Assembly (NCBI GenBank): GCA_009746045.1
Contig: RPFO01000089.1
Location: 560,958-610,957 of the forward strand
Length of the DNA: 50,000 bases
Source of the DNA: Mesostigma viride
Lineage: Eukaryota > Streptophyta > Mesostigmatophyceae > Mesostigmatales > Mesostigmataceae
Reading direction: 5' to 3'
Shown one piece after another: positions 33,179 through 49,938 of the stretch. Position numbers and translations under genes: made by a program. Position 1 is the stretch's first letter; every line of letters begins with the position of its first letter. Below the pieces are notes generated by a model. That model did not search any database, had not been told where the DNA came from, and worked only from the letters and a program-made list of their open reading frames with translations.

Positions 33179-34845
33179 GTGGCAGACTTGGTTCATAACC
33201 AAAAACTTCATCCCACCTCCTTTGGATTGGGCAAGCATGATGTGGCTAAAATGTCTCCTCTTTCTTATGAACAGATAGAGCAAGATTGTCGCACACACAT
33301 AGGTTTCCTAAAATGGGTGGAGGCCTTCAACAAGGCCAGGGAAGAATGGGTAGTGCCAGATCCTCTTAGCCCCTCTCACACTCCACCTGTCACACCTATT
33401 GACAAAAAGCCTGCAGGGTGCAAGCACTTGCGCCTGAAGTTTGTGTGCAAACATAAGCCAGCAGCAGATGGGTCAGTCATTTTCCATGCTAGACCTTGTG
33501 TGACAGAGTTCAAGGGCACCACTGATCTGACAGAGGCAGAGTTGTACACGCCAGGCATTCAGCAAACCTCTCTAAAAATATTGCTGTCTGTCTTTGTGGG
33601 TCATCTCAATGACGGGGATGACTATGTATGTAAGGCTACAGACATTAAAAGGGCTTTCTTGAAAGGCTCACCTGAGATAGCACAACAAGTGTGGCATGGT
33701 CAGGTGTATGTAGTCTCCACTCCCAGAGTCTGGGCAAAACACATCCCTCAGCAGTACCTGAAAGCTAACATAGGTGTTGAAGGGCTGCAATCAGCTCCTC
33801 GCATTTTCAGGATGTCAGCTCAGGCTGTGTTTGAAAAGCTAGGGGCTAGATATGATGACATAGACCCTTGCTTCTTTGTGGTCCCACACCCTTATGGCAT
33901 ACTCACCTTTGTGTGGCATGGTGGGGATGATCAGCTGATTGCTGGGCCAAGGCGTGCTGTAGATGATTTTATTCAACAAGTGTCACAGCACTTTGAGATT
34001 GGCAAGCAAGTAGAGCTGGGTACCACTGCCATAAAATTTTGTGGCACAATGTTACAACTCCAGCAGCATCAAAACCAGTGGGTGTGTGCACTTTACTCTC
34101 CCAATGATTACATGCACAGCTGTCTGGAGGTTCTGCAAACAAAAATCAAACCTGGTGCCTGCCCCACCATTAGAGGCAAGTGGTTGTGCTCAACTTGTGC
34201 ACCTCACCTGGCTGTGGTTAGCAGAGTTGATGATGATGTCTTGATGCAAGTAGGTCACAAAGCCATCACCAAAACTCTCCAGGAAGGCCCTCCTCTTATC
34301 TTGCATTCCTTGGATCTCCACAAAACCATTCACATCCAAGCTATGATGGATAGTTCCATGGAGTCCAGGCAGATTACAAAGTTGCAAGCAAGGGAGTCAG
34401 GCTTGTATTTTGTGCAGAATGATGATGCACCCTTGTCTCTCATTTCATGGTACAGCCGGTTGCATAGACGCAAGGCTGTCAGCAGCAATGCTGCTGAGTG
34501 CAGGGCAGTGGTGTCAGCAGTGCTTCATGCCAGGTACTTGAATCATGTGCTGGTTTGGTTGCAGATGCAAGCAGGCAGCAGTGCTGGGGTGGTGGCACAC
34601 TTGCTCACTGACAGTCAGTCAGTCCTCAGTTTCCTCGCTAACCCTTATGCTGTGCACACGGATCTTGACTGGGTGGATAGGAGTCCACCTACTGGGAGTC
34701 CACCCGTCACGTGGAGGACAAGCACAACGCTGCTGATGCACTCACTAAAGTGCCTCAGCAGGCAGCTGAGCAATATCAGCTGTTGTACCACATGATGAAC
34801 CCGTATGGCAAGCAGGCAACCCTGCTCCATCGGGGGGACGCCTAG
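33179..34845 (+). pseudogene. Pol part 2: Copia-type RT and RNase H (copy 1)
   Basis: RT motifs: RPCVTEFKG, QTSLKILLSVF, CKATDIKRAFLKGSPE (catalytic Asp), EGLQSAPRIFRMSAQAVFEK, and TFVWHGGDDQLIAG, where the YVDD box reads GGDD. RNase H: DSSMESRQITKLQ, LISWYSRLHRRKAVSSNAAE, LLTDSQSVLSFLANPYAVHT, and after a frameshift near 34,685 YWESTRHVEDKHNAADALTK. The likely stop is TAG at 34,843-34,845. The order and motifs are Ty1/Copia-type. The frame upstream of 33,179 is fused to the protease frame in copy 2. Confidence 0.85.
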
Positions 34846-35919
34846 CAGGGTCCTGTTCACCAGGGCCGCCTAGGTAACCCAGTACCCCTTGGGCAGGTCC
34901 AAGGGGCAGGTTGTGCTTCCAGTAAGGGGGGGTTGGTTGGAGTCTGTGTTTCTGCACCTGCGTGCCCTATGCCAATAAAATCTGTTTTGATTTTTTCAAC
35001 ACCATGGAATTTCGTGCTGCCCACCTTCATAGGTGGGCAGGGGATGTATCTCACATTCTTTCTCCACTAGGGTTGTATGCCTTGGTGGATTGGCCTTGAG
35101 CTCAGTGGCTCAGGTGCCTCCCATTCAAGTGGAGGGTCAAACCTCCCTTGACAGGTGGTTATCCAGGACCCCAGTTTACTGTGGATCTCTTGGGCCACCT
35201 GGCCTCACTGTTCAGTGGCAGTAAAGGCATGGGTGCTGTCATGTTGTCTAGTACAACGTGTTCAGCCCAGGTGCAGGATGCAATATTCCTGTCACCTAGC
35301 TGTCACCAGGACTTCAGCCACCACTTTGCAGGGCAGGGGTGGCTGGTCCACACACGTTGTGCAGGTGCAACGTGGACAGGTCCAGGATGTCATAGTCCTG
35401 TCACCTGTCACTAGGACTTCAGCCACCACTGTGCAGGGCAGGGGTGGCAGGTCCTCACATGTTGTGCAGGTGCAACATGGACAGTGCAGGGCGCAATAAA
35501 CCTGCCTACTGTCACTTCTCAGGTTGCAGGTGACCTGAGCTCAGTTGACTCAGCCTGGCTGGGTGTTTTTTTTCGGAGCGGGCGATGATGATGGAACAAC
35601 ATGGAAACCTCTTAAACAGTTTACCTTGGCATTTTTTACAGTGGCTCTCTTGGCTGGTGATGCACTCCCTGGATAGGCAGACAGGCATAGCTATCTCCCT
35701 TGTGAGCTCGCGAGGAGGAGGAACTCCCCGGGCATGTTGAGCTAAACTTGATGCCACCAGAAGTATTGCACGAGTTCTGGGGCCCATCTTTTTCAGTCCA
35801 GATGTTGCAGTATGGGTGTCAGTTGCTCAGCACCTCAGTCAGCTTGGAGTCAGTCTCCTAGCTGGGCAGGATCAGGCTTGAAGTCGCTAGCCTTCAACCT
35901 GAAAGGAAAACATAATGGG
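34846..35919 (+). other. 3' UTR of copy 1 with ~109-bp duplication
   Basis: Non-coding. Two similar ~109-bp units (from 35,289 and 35,398) share GGACTTCAGCCACCACT, GCAGGGCAGGGGTGGC and GTTGTGCAGGTGCAAC. AATAAA-type signals occur at 34,975 (CCAATAAAATCTG) and 35,502. The purine-rich GAAAGGAAAACATAATGGGA just before the LTR is the likely polypurine tract. Confidence 0.65.
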
Positions 35920-36377
35920 AGTTAGATGAGATGTTCAGGCTGACACACGGATTTCCGGCCTGCGCTCCGCGTATTGCCTACCGCGGCTGAGCGGGACACC
36001 TTAGCACTGTACGGCAGGGCGTACGGTCCTGCGGTGTCATGTGGACTGACGTGTAGTGCGTGCCAGACTGTTCCTAGGCTCTAGCTTGACCCGCCAGATC
36101 CGGTGCAGCCGGGTCTGACGGGCCGAGTGTTAGCTGGTTGCTAGTGACGTGGTCGCATGGCATTGCAGTGTACAGTTGTCCACTGGTAGGCGCTGCAGGT
36201 AGCGCTGCCATAGGCATATAGGCGTAGCACTGGGGAGTGCCGCAGCACCCGAGTTTGCCCAGTTTCCATCCTGAGCCCTCAAGCTTTCACTACATTCCTT
36301 GTATTATTGCTAATACAATCGTCATTCTCATTTCCAGCTTTCGTCAGTTGTCCTACGTCTCACGACGCATTCCAACT
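35920..36377 (+). repeat. 3' LTR of copy 1
   Basis: 458 bp, about 99% identical by eye to the 5' LTR. Directly after CATTCCAACT the sequence continues as reverse-complement RT of copy 2. Confidence 0.88.
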
Positions 36378-36728
36378 GTCTATGTCATCATATCTAGCCC
36401 CTAGCTTTTCAAACACAGCCTGAGCGGACATCCTGAAAATGCGAGGAGCTGATTGCAGCCCTTCAACACCTATGTTAGCTTTCACGTACTGCTGAGGGAT
36501 ATGTTTTGCCCAGACTCTGGGAGTGGAGACTACATACACCTGACCATGCCACACTTGTTGTGCTATCTCAGGTGAGCCTTTCAAGAAGGCCCTTTTAATG
36601 TCTGTAGCCTTACATACATAATCATCCCCGTCATTGAGATGACCCACAAAGACAGACAGCAATATTTTTAGAGAGGTTTGCTGAATGCCTGGCGTGTACA
36701 ACTCTGCCTCTGTCAGATCAGTGGTGCC
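36378..36728 (-). pseudogene. RT fragment of copy 2, beyond the transposon
   Basis: Encodes TDLTEAELYTPGIQQTSLKI, CKATDIKRAFLKGSPE, EGLQSAPRIFRMSAQAVFEK and ends at GARYDDID, before the catalytic DD box. It joins in register with the RT sequence ending in RPCVTEFK at 41,086-41,110. Confidence 0.85.
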
Positions 36729-36769
36729 CTTGATGTCTCAGTGTCCAGAGGCCTCAATGAGGCCTTTTG

Positions 36770-38251
36770 GCTCAATTGAGGCCTTTTTCACCAAGATCTC
36801 ACAAAGTACGGTATTTTGGCGGGAAGGACCGGTCCTATGGGTCGTCCGGCCCCAGTGGCGCGAATCTGGTACATGTGCTGAGCGTCCTGACCCGTTGGGG
36901 TCGACAGGGGTCGACGGTTACTGAAAAATACGTGAGGTGGAAAAGTACCTATTTTGGCCACTTTCGTGCAACGGGACGAGGAATTTTCACGAATGCACGA
37001 CCATGGCGGCCTCGAGTAAAATGGACCGTATGGCCACGTTCGTGCATCATTTCGAGCAGTATGGAGCGCGTTGGGCAGATAAATTATCCTTGAAGCTAGC
37101 CCGACCGCTAAATGTGTCAAAAGTCGATTTATAAATTCGTGGGGTCGTTATTTGTGTGCTGAATGCCAGGTTAGTGAAGTTCAGATGGGGCGTAGATGGC
37201 GTTGATAGTGCGCCTGCCAGCAGGACGATGCTTCGAAATGTTGGGAAGGAGACTAGCGGATCGGCGGGGGGGGATGTTGGGGCAGCCGTGACTAAAGGGG
37301 CGCTGGTTATATGCGAGCCTTTTGTCGTGAATCCATAGGTAGAGGAAGGGGTGTTTTTAGCTAGGAAAAACTGGGTTGCGGACAATAAACGCGCGCGCGC
37401 CCCCAGCTATGGGAGCGCAATTATGCGAACAGCGCTGGTGAGGCCGCTGCAGCCGCTTTCATACGTCAATGGACGACGCATGGAGCGTCTGTCCGGCCAG
37501 ATTAGCGGGCTGCATCGCTTCCGGACAACTTGAAAACGCCGAGCTTGAACAGCTTTTCTGATGCAGCCACGTTCAGCGCCAACGCATATGCGTGCTTAGT
37601 GATCCCGGGTGTGAGGGGTGTGAAAGGTAAGTGCGTCGTGGTGGTAGAAAGGGAATGGCATCGATTTGCTTGTGATATCGCCAGTTTTTAGCTGCCTATC
37701 GGCGCCTAGTGCCGAGGTGACGTAAGGCAGGCTATATTACTTCGTGCAGTGCTCTGCGGCTGGCCCCCACCGTGTAGACGTGTTTGCTTTCCATAAGAAG
37801 CATGGCAGTTCCTGCCATGCTGGCCATGTCTCAGGCAACCCTTGCAAAGCTTAAAATCAAGCTAGAGGTCTAGAAGACAGTGCAAATGGTGTCCAGTTAT
37901 GCTTGTATATCTTGCCATGTGCTGTTCATCTGCTGCCACGGCAGCAAACCCCTGTCAGAATATACCGTAACAACGTAGATATTGGGGCTATGTGAGTGAA
38001 GCTTAGCGCTTGGAAGGTCACACCTATCATTATAATGCATGATCCTTGTGCGTGTTTGTAATAGAGGCTTTGGATTCCTCATGGTTACGTGCAATACCCA
38101 TGGCAGGCTGTTGCTGCCTGCAGTGCTGCGCGACAGCCCCGGCCGTGCAATTGTGTATGAGGCGTCCCTTGGGGAGCATGCCATGTCATGCCATGCTTAC
38201 CGTGTTGTGGGGAAACCTCGTAAGGTCCAAAAGACACCTAAGAGGCAGAGG
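36770..38251. other. left interior of the 4.35-kb transposon
   Basis: Non-coding or unrecognised. A second CTCAATTGAGGCC palindrome lies at 36,771-36,783, close to the TIR. Open frames (for example 36,937-37,134) are short and without motif. A GCGCGCGCGC run lies at 37,391-37,400. Confidence 0.5.
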
Positions 38252-39290
38252 TGTCACGTCCGTGATCATTTACGTCCGTGCACTCAAGAAGTTACGCGGT
38301 TCGGAATCGTTACCGACGTTTGGTTGGTTCCGATTCAGTAGGCCGCAGGCTTTGTTCCTTGGGCCGGTGTGGAGCGCCGCGCCGGAAAGGCCTGAATTTC
38401 TAGAGTGACAGTCTTAGGTGACCTGACTTAGGTTCAGGCGCAAGACTTTGGGGCGCAAAGCCTTGGTGGCTTGCGCAATATTCCGGTGCGTGACATTTGG
38501 CAGTTATGAATCTTTTGTATTGTTCAGACGGAATGATGTTCAGTCCATCTGACAAAGCTAGATACGCAGATCGTAGTGTGCGGTGTGCTGGCTCGCACGT
38601 GGTTGTCGAACAGACTTGCTCTGCATTTTGCTGGCAGTCTAACTGCACGTCAGGCGGCTTGCTGGCAAATGCGACAGCGCATGGATGCCGGGATTTTTGG
38701 AGGTATTTAGGAGCAGCGCAGCGGCCATGGTGGTCGTTGTTCGCTCGTTTCTCTCCCTCACAACTAGTTTGTTGTCTTCATGGGGTTAAACTTCTCGAAC
38801 AGCCCGGAGCAGCCCCCGTGAGTGGTTGCATGTCGTTGCCATGACGATGGTTGATAGGATTGACAGTGGTTTGATCCGGTTGGGATGTTGTTGGCATTGT
38901 GGACGAGAAACGTTCTGCTGACCCGGGAACAGTCCCGGGAAAGGGCCGGTTCGTCGTTGGCCAGTGTGCCAGTAACTGGGACATGAGCGCAGAGTCACAC
39001 AGTTGATATAGATTATGACGTAAGTAAACACTGTTGCGCCACAGTGGCGTCATGGTCGGTCTGTGGTGATTTCGATGGGTCTCAAGGATATGTAGTTACT
39101 CTTACAGTTGCGGCAGCACAACTCGGCATTCATTGTAATCTGTCAAATGTTATGGAATGAATGGTTTGGGCATTGCTTTCATCATAAAGCATTATTGCAA
39201 TCTTCATAATATAATCGGCTGGCTGCGCTGCCTGTCATGAAGGTGGTGGTGCCGTCAAGGACCACACCTATCATCACCACTTAATTAAAA
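38252..39290. repeat. 1,039-bp direct repeat inside the transposon, copy 1
   Basis: Starts TGTCACGTCCGTGATCATTT and ends CACTTAATTAAAA. All four open frames across it recur with identical translations at 39,695-40,733, so the two copies appear identical or nearly so. Confidence 0.9.
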
Positions 39291-39362
39291 CGAGCGAACA
39301 ACCCTTGGCGGGTTCAGTTCGGACAGCCTGAGCCGGAGATATACCCAAGCTGCTTGCAGAAT

Positions 39363-39510
39363 CAAGCACTTGGAAGAGGATTAAGCTTATCCTTTAAAAA
39401 GCTATGAAGAGGATTAGGCTTATATATATCCTTGAAAAAGCCATGAAGAGGATTATGCTTATCCTTGAAAAAGCACTGAAGAGGTTATTGCTTAGCCTAT
39501 TTGAAAAGCA
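39363..39510 (+). repeat. degenerate ~35-bp tandem repeat
   Basis: Four imperfect units of GAAGAGGATTA.GCTTATCCTT followed by .GAAAAAGC. It sits in the 312-bp segment (39,291-39,602) that separates the two duplicated blocks and is absent after the second one. Confidence 0.75.
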
Positions 39511-39602
39511 TGTGTGGTCCTGTCGTGGGAATTTTTTTTTCCCTATGTGATCCTCTTTTTGACTTTTTGGCTCTTCATTTTTTCGAGCTAAAAAGTGGGG
39601 GG

Positions 39603-39693
39603 AATATAGTGGATCACACACAAGAGTACTCTATTGCTATGGATATGCCTTCCAAGTGATAGGCTAGGATATAATGGCACGCAAACGCGACAG
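39603..39693. repeat. 91-bp direct repeat, copy 1
   Basis: AATATAGTGGATCACACACA through CACGCAAACGCGACAG, repeated at 40,735-40,825. It follows the 1,039-bp block in both units, so the original duplication unit was about 1.44 kb. Confidence 0.85.
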
Positions 39694-39694
39694 C

Positions 39695-40733
39695 TGTCAC
39701 GTCCGTGATCATTTACGTCCGTGCACTCAAGAAGTTACGCGGTTCGGAATCGTTACCGACGTTTGGTTGGTTCCGATTCAGTAGGCCGCAGGCTTTGTTC
39801 CTTGGGCCGGTGTGGAGCGCCGCGCCGGAAAGGCCTGAATTTCTAGAGTGACAGTCTTAGGTGACCTGACTTAGGTTCAGGCGCAAGACTTTGGGGCGCA
39901 AAGCCTTGGTGGCTTGCGCAATATTCCGGTGCGTGACATTTGGCAGTTATGAATCTTTTGTATTGTTCAGACGGAATGATGTTCAGTCCATCTGACAAAG
40001 CTAGATACGCAGATCGTAGTGTGCGGTGTGCTGGCTCGCACGTGGTTGTCGAACAGACTTGCTCTGCATTTTGCTGGCAGTCTAACTGCACGTCAGGCGG
40101 CTTGCTGGCAAATGCGACAGCGCATGGATGCCGGGATTTTTGGAGGTATTTAGGAGCAGCGCAGCGGCCATGGTGGTCGTTGTTCGCTCGTTTCTCTCCC
40201 TCACAACTAGTTTGTTGTCTTCATGGGGTTAAACTTCTCGAACAGCCCGGAGCAGCCCCCGTGAGTGGTTGCATGTCGTTGCCATGACGATGGTTGATAG
40301 GATTGACAGTGGTTTGATCCGGTTGGGATGTTGTTGGCATTGTGGACGAGAAACGTTCTGCTGACCCGGGAACAGTCCCGGGAAAGGGCCGGTTCGTCGT
40401 TGGCCAGTGTGCCAGTAACTGGGACATGAGCGCAGAGTCACACAGTTGATATAGATTATGACGTAAGTAAACACTGTTGCGCCACAGTGGCGTCATGGTC
40501 GGTCTGTGGTGATTTCGATGGGTCTCAAGGATATGTAGTTACTCTTACAGTTGCGGCAGCACAACTCGGCATTCATTGTAATCTGTCAAATGTTATGGAA
40601 TGAATGGTTTGGGCATTGCTTTCATCATAAAGCATTATTGCAATCTTCATAATATAATCGGCTGGCTGCGCTGCCTGTCATGAAGGTGGTGGTGCCGTCA
40701 AGGACCACACCTATCATCACCACTTAATTAAAA
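39695..40733. repeat. 1,039-bp direct repeat inside the transposon, copy 2
   Basis: Second copy of 38,252-39,290, starting 1,443 bp downstream. It is directly followed by the 91-bp repeat at 40,735-40,825, lacking the intervening 312 bp. Confidence 0.9.
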
Positions 40734-40825
40734 AAATATAGTGGATCACACACAAGAGTACTCTATTGCTATGGATATGCCTTCCAAGTGATAGGCTAGG
40801 ATATAATGGCACGCAAACGCGACAG

Positions 40826-41085
40826 AGGGAACTGAGTACTAGCGCCTTTTTTCTGCTTGCATCTATGGTCATGCTGTGTTTATGGTGCCACCGCAGCGAC
40901 ACCCTGTTTTGTTAAATCATAATTAAATAGGTATTGGGGCTATATGACTGATGTTAAGTGCTGGCAACCCCAAAACAATCATAATAATGCATGGCCTATG
41001 CTCATATTTGGAAAAAAGTTGTTTGGCTGCATGCAACACCCATTATAAAAAAGGCCTCAATTGAGGCCTCTGGACACTGAGACAA
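40826..41085. other. right end of the transposon
   Basis: Non-coding. It ends in the terminal inverted repeat. The phrase GGTATTGGGGCTATATGA at 40,930-40,947 echoes ATATTGGGGCTATGTGA at 37,979-37,995, another short internal repeat. Confidence 0.6.
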
Positions 41086-46754
<5,669 letters not shown>

Positions 46755-46773
46755 TCTAACGATTTCAGTCCAA

Positions 46774-47217
46774 GTTGGAATGAGATGAAAGCGAGAGACA
46801 ACTCACGAAAGCTGAGAATGAGGAAGGAAATTGTATTAGCAATAATACAATGAACGCTGAGGGCTCAGAATGGAACTGGGCAAACTCGGGTGCTGCGGCA
46901 CTCCCCAGTGCTACGCCTATATGCCTATGGCAGCGCTACCTGCAGCGCCTACCAGTGGACAACTGGACACTGCAATGCCATGCGACCACGTCACTAGCAT
47001 CCACTTCACACTCGGCCCGTCAGACCCGGCTACACCGGATCTGGCGGGTCGAGCTAGAGCCTAGGAACAGTCTGGCACTAACTGCACGTCAGTCCACATG
47101 ACACCTCAGTACCGTACGACCTGCCGTACAGTACTGAGGTGTCCCGCTCAGCCGCGGTGGCAATACTCGGCGCGCAGGCCGGAAATCCGTGTGTCAGCCT
47201 AAGCATCTCATCTAACT
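46774..47217 (-). repeat. 5' LTR of copy 2
   Basis: 444 bp, clearly homologous to but more diverged from the copy 1 LTRs than those are from each other (for example near 46,790-46,850). It is followed on the minus strand by TTGGACTGAAA, the candidate primer-binding site. Confidence 0.82.
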
Positions 47218-47290
47218 GAGGGGCCACAACACCTACACTGCCAGCTGAAAACAACACTGCTCCCTCCCATTTATTCTCCCCAGGCACAGC

Positions 47291-47656
47291 CTACTTGAGG
47301 ATATCTTGAATGTCTCGAGAAAGCATCAATAGGCGCACTTTACGCTTCTTTGGCGCTGCCTGGTCATCCTCACGCTCACGGCTCCAGTTTTCTATTAGGC
47401 GCCCGTAATTTGTAAACATGGTGCGCTCAATCGTCTCAGGAAAAGGAGACACGCTGAAAAACTTGTTGGCAAAAGGTGTGGGCTTCACTAGGCTATAAAT
47501 GCGATTCTAGACGTGTGCGTACCACTCTCTTGTGTCGACTCCAGCCATGCAGCTCGCGTCTGTGCCGCAAGAATCACAGACGTAGTTGAGCGACGCGTGC
47601 AGGCGCTCATCGCACCTTGGGCACGAGAGTAGCGAGGGATGTGCTCTGGAAGCCAT
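47291..47656 (-). pseudogene. unidentified Cys-rich (zinc-ribbon-like) ORF with internal stop
   Basis: From ATG 47,656 the frame reads CPRCDERLHASLNYVCDSCG, a CxxC...CxxC arrangement able to bind zinc, then EWYAHV and an in-frame TAG (codon 50, 47,507-47,509). The same frame continues through KPTPFANKFFSVSPFPETIE, NYGRLIENWSREREDD and a basic PKKRKVRLL stretch that resembles a nuclear localisation signal, to the stop at 47,291-47,293. The composition looks like real protein, unlike the flanking repeats. I do not recognise the family. It could be a transposon or viral remnant, or a short gene with a hidden intron. Confidence 0.4.
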
Positions 47657-48764
47657 TTAAACGGCCTGAGAAAGTGGAACGACCAAATTCGCAGAAACTA
47701 AACAGTGGCATATTTTTACGAAAGTGCACCATTACCGCTCCCGCAAGCACCTCCCAGCAGCAACATAATTTGCGGTATCGCAGCATTTACAATGGCAGTC
47801 GTTTTAACAAAAAGTTTTTCGGTAAAAAATTTTTGAATTAGTCATAGAATCGTGCGAGCGGCTTACCTCGTGCTGCACTGTCGCCGTTTTCGATAAGTTT
47901 CCGGTGTGACTTTTTGGGGGTCTGGACACTGCAAAATGCAGCGGACCTGACCCGACCTTGCGAAAATGCCTGCCCTTTTTCTGTTTTCCTGAAAAAATGG
48001 GCCGATTTCTATAGGATAAAAAAATATCTACGTTCAGTAGATGAGTTATGAAGTGCATTCGCTTTCCTTAATGTGTTCTCAAAACCGCCACTAGGATTTT
48101 CACGGCCGCCATGGGTGCTGCGTGACTTTTGGCCTTGTCGACACCATCCCGCACACCAGATTTTCGGGATCTTGCGCCAATTTGGTGGCGGAATAAGATG
48201 GTCGTTTTTGGCGGGGCTCGGATCGTTGTGTTATTAGACGTGTGCATGTAAGTAGCTTTGAGTTGGTTGCCGCTTATTATGCTGCCGGCGCCTCGGGCCG
48301 GGGCGCTCTTGGGCACATTGTATATATGATTGGGGCATTATGAACAGGAGTATGCAGCTAGTCATGATCACTGCGGTTAACGCGACAGGTATACCATTAC
48401 GCATGTACTGAACTGCGATATTTACAGTGATATTAACGTTTCAAGTAGATGACGTGCAATGTGTCGATTATATAAGGTAGGGTTGTAATCACCTGACTGG
48501 ATAGTATCTGAACACGTAAGCAGGGGCAGGCTGGAGGCCCCTTTACATCCATGACATCAGGCTTGGCATTCATATGTGCGTTAGATTTCTCGGCCAAATA
48601 GCAGCTGATGCAGGCTGATGTGGCCATCTGGTGCAGGCGCATGAGCTTTTGACGTGACAACCTGTGGCAACTGGTTGCAACTGATAAACATGCCAGGTTG
48701 CCGGCCCAGAACCCCTAGTGCAGTTAGAAGTGCAGTATGCCACGCCGAACGTCTGCAGTACAGA
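47657..48764. other. AT-rich non-coding region
   Basis: No gene recognised. AAAAAGTTTTTCGGTAAAAA at 47,809-47,828 is a partial inverted repeat. Open frames are under 85 codons with no domain. It lies between the cysteine-rich ORF and the second P/T array. Confidence 0.5.
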
Positions 48765-48956
48765 TAGTTATTATAAATAGTGACGGAACCTTTTTGCCAC
48801 TTGGCAATTAGGTCCGTCACTATTTATCCGGCGAAAACCACTCGCCGGTATCTATTCCGCGTTAAGTTCACGTGAACGTGGCGCGGCATTGGTACCGGCG
48901 AGTGGTTTTCGCCGGATAAATAGTGACGGACCTAATTGCCAAGTGGCAAAAAGGTT
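48765..48956. repeat. P module, family 2 palindrome
   Basis: The left arm (AAATAGTGACGGAACC..., from 48,776) and right arm (to AAAAAGGTT, 48,956) are reverse complements around a ~45-bp centre that contains GTTCACGTGAAC. Each arm has the same nested plan as family 1: TTTTTGCC...GGCAA inside GTGACGGAACC...GGTCCGTCAC, then CCGGCG-AAAACCA-CTCGCCGG. The right arm is cut near its end by a D repeat; the missing piece CGTCACTATTTATAATAAC appears at 49,712-49,730. Confidence 0.85.
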
Positions 48957-49710
48957 TAAGATCACTCAGCTCCCAAGAAGACCAGCATTTGATTGAATAC
49001 AATAAGTGGAGCCCTGCCACAAATGCAGCAGTTAACAGTGGCCTTAAGGTTTCTCAATCCGCACGCGGAAGCAAGAAGCCTCCAGGGTGGGAGGGAGGGG
49101 AAAGAAACAATTGCAGATCATTGCCTGCCTAGCTTGCTTAAGGCATGGCCCTGCGACACACAAGCTGACATCATCCTAAATTAATTAACACCGGCATGCG
49201 TCACACACCGGCCTGAACAGTGCTGAAAACGCCACTACAAACAGCGTGGCCACGCACCCCCAGGCTAGTGCGTTAACCGTACAGGTAGTTGTACAAGGTT
49301 CCCAAGACTGACAAACATAAAACGCGCCCATCGACCCCTTGGGCCGGTCCGAATCCACTATACAATAATTAATCACGACTCACTAAATAACCCAAATCAG
49401 CCAAAGATTCGGTAAGCAACCAGCCGACCCTACAGGTCCCCACCTAACCTCAGCTGGTGCAACCAAACACGAATCTTTGCAAGTGAAGTCGTATAAAACC
49501 TACAATTAATTTTCTCGGACCGCTAATTAATAGCCACTGACCCTTATAAACAACCGGGTCATCCAAGGAAAATTCGGGCGAGCAGGAAACCCTTTGTACA
49601 GATCGAATTAGTCAGCCCATGTCGCAGACAGCCTTCCACATCCAGGCCAAGGCATGGCGGCCTTATCTTTCCCGCATGCGTTAATTAAACTATATTCAGA
49701 GAAAACCGAT
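48957..49710 (-). mobile_element. repeat D, short form, inserted in a P module
   Basis: 754-bp reverse-strand copy running from TAAGATCACT (its 3' end) to AAAACCGAT (its 5' start). It breaks the expected palindrome between AAGGTT and CGTCAC, with one C missing and no clear target duplication beyond a possible AA/TT. Because the host sequence is known, this defines the ends of D and shows that D moves as a discrete unit. Confidence 0.8.
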
Positions 49711-49719
49711 TCGTCACTA

Positions 49720-49938
49720 TTTATAATAACTAAAACGTCGTAGTGTGGGGGCCGATATCTATCGTACCGCTGATGCCTACTGCAGTACCGAATCTCGCCT
49801 TAACGATATTCCAACCGGGCATATTTTCCCTTCTGGCACTTTCGTTTGGCCTTCTGGTATCAATTCCTTCCGGTATTCGGAAATACCCGTGTCACCACAG
49901 GGATTCGAACCCCCGACTTACGAGGTCTTAGTTATTAT
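49720..49938 (-). repeat. T module, family 2, with B-box
   Basis: On the minus strand it contains GGGGGTTCGAATCCC, a T-arm with an exact B-box core, preceded by CTAAGACCTCGTAAGTC. The ends are inverted repeats (ATAATAACTAA and TTAGTTATTAT). The sequence outside the T-arm does not resemble family 1 T modules, although position and architecture match. Confidence 0.65.

Larger units (their letters stand above)
36734..41085. mobile_element. 4.35-kb DNA transposon with TIRs, inserted in copy 2
   Basis: The left end TGTCTCAGTGTCCAGAGGCC and the reverse complement of the right end (TTGTCTCAGTGTCCAGAGGC) are terminal inverted repeats of about 30 bp, continuing CTCAAT(T)GAGGCCTTTT. The flanking CTTGA (36,729-36,733 and 41,086-41,090) is duplicated once relative to the uninterrupted sequence in copy 1 (CCCTTGAACTC in reverse complement). 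No transposase domain is recognisable in any frame, so it is probably non-autonomous. The superfamily is not determined. Confidence 0.82.
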
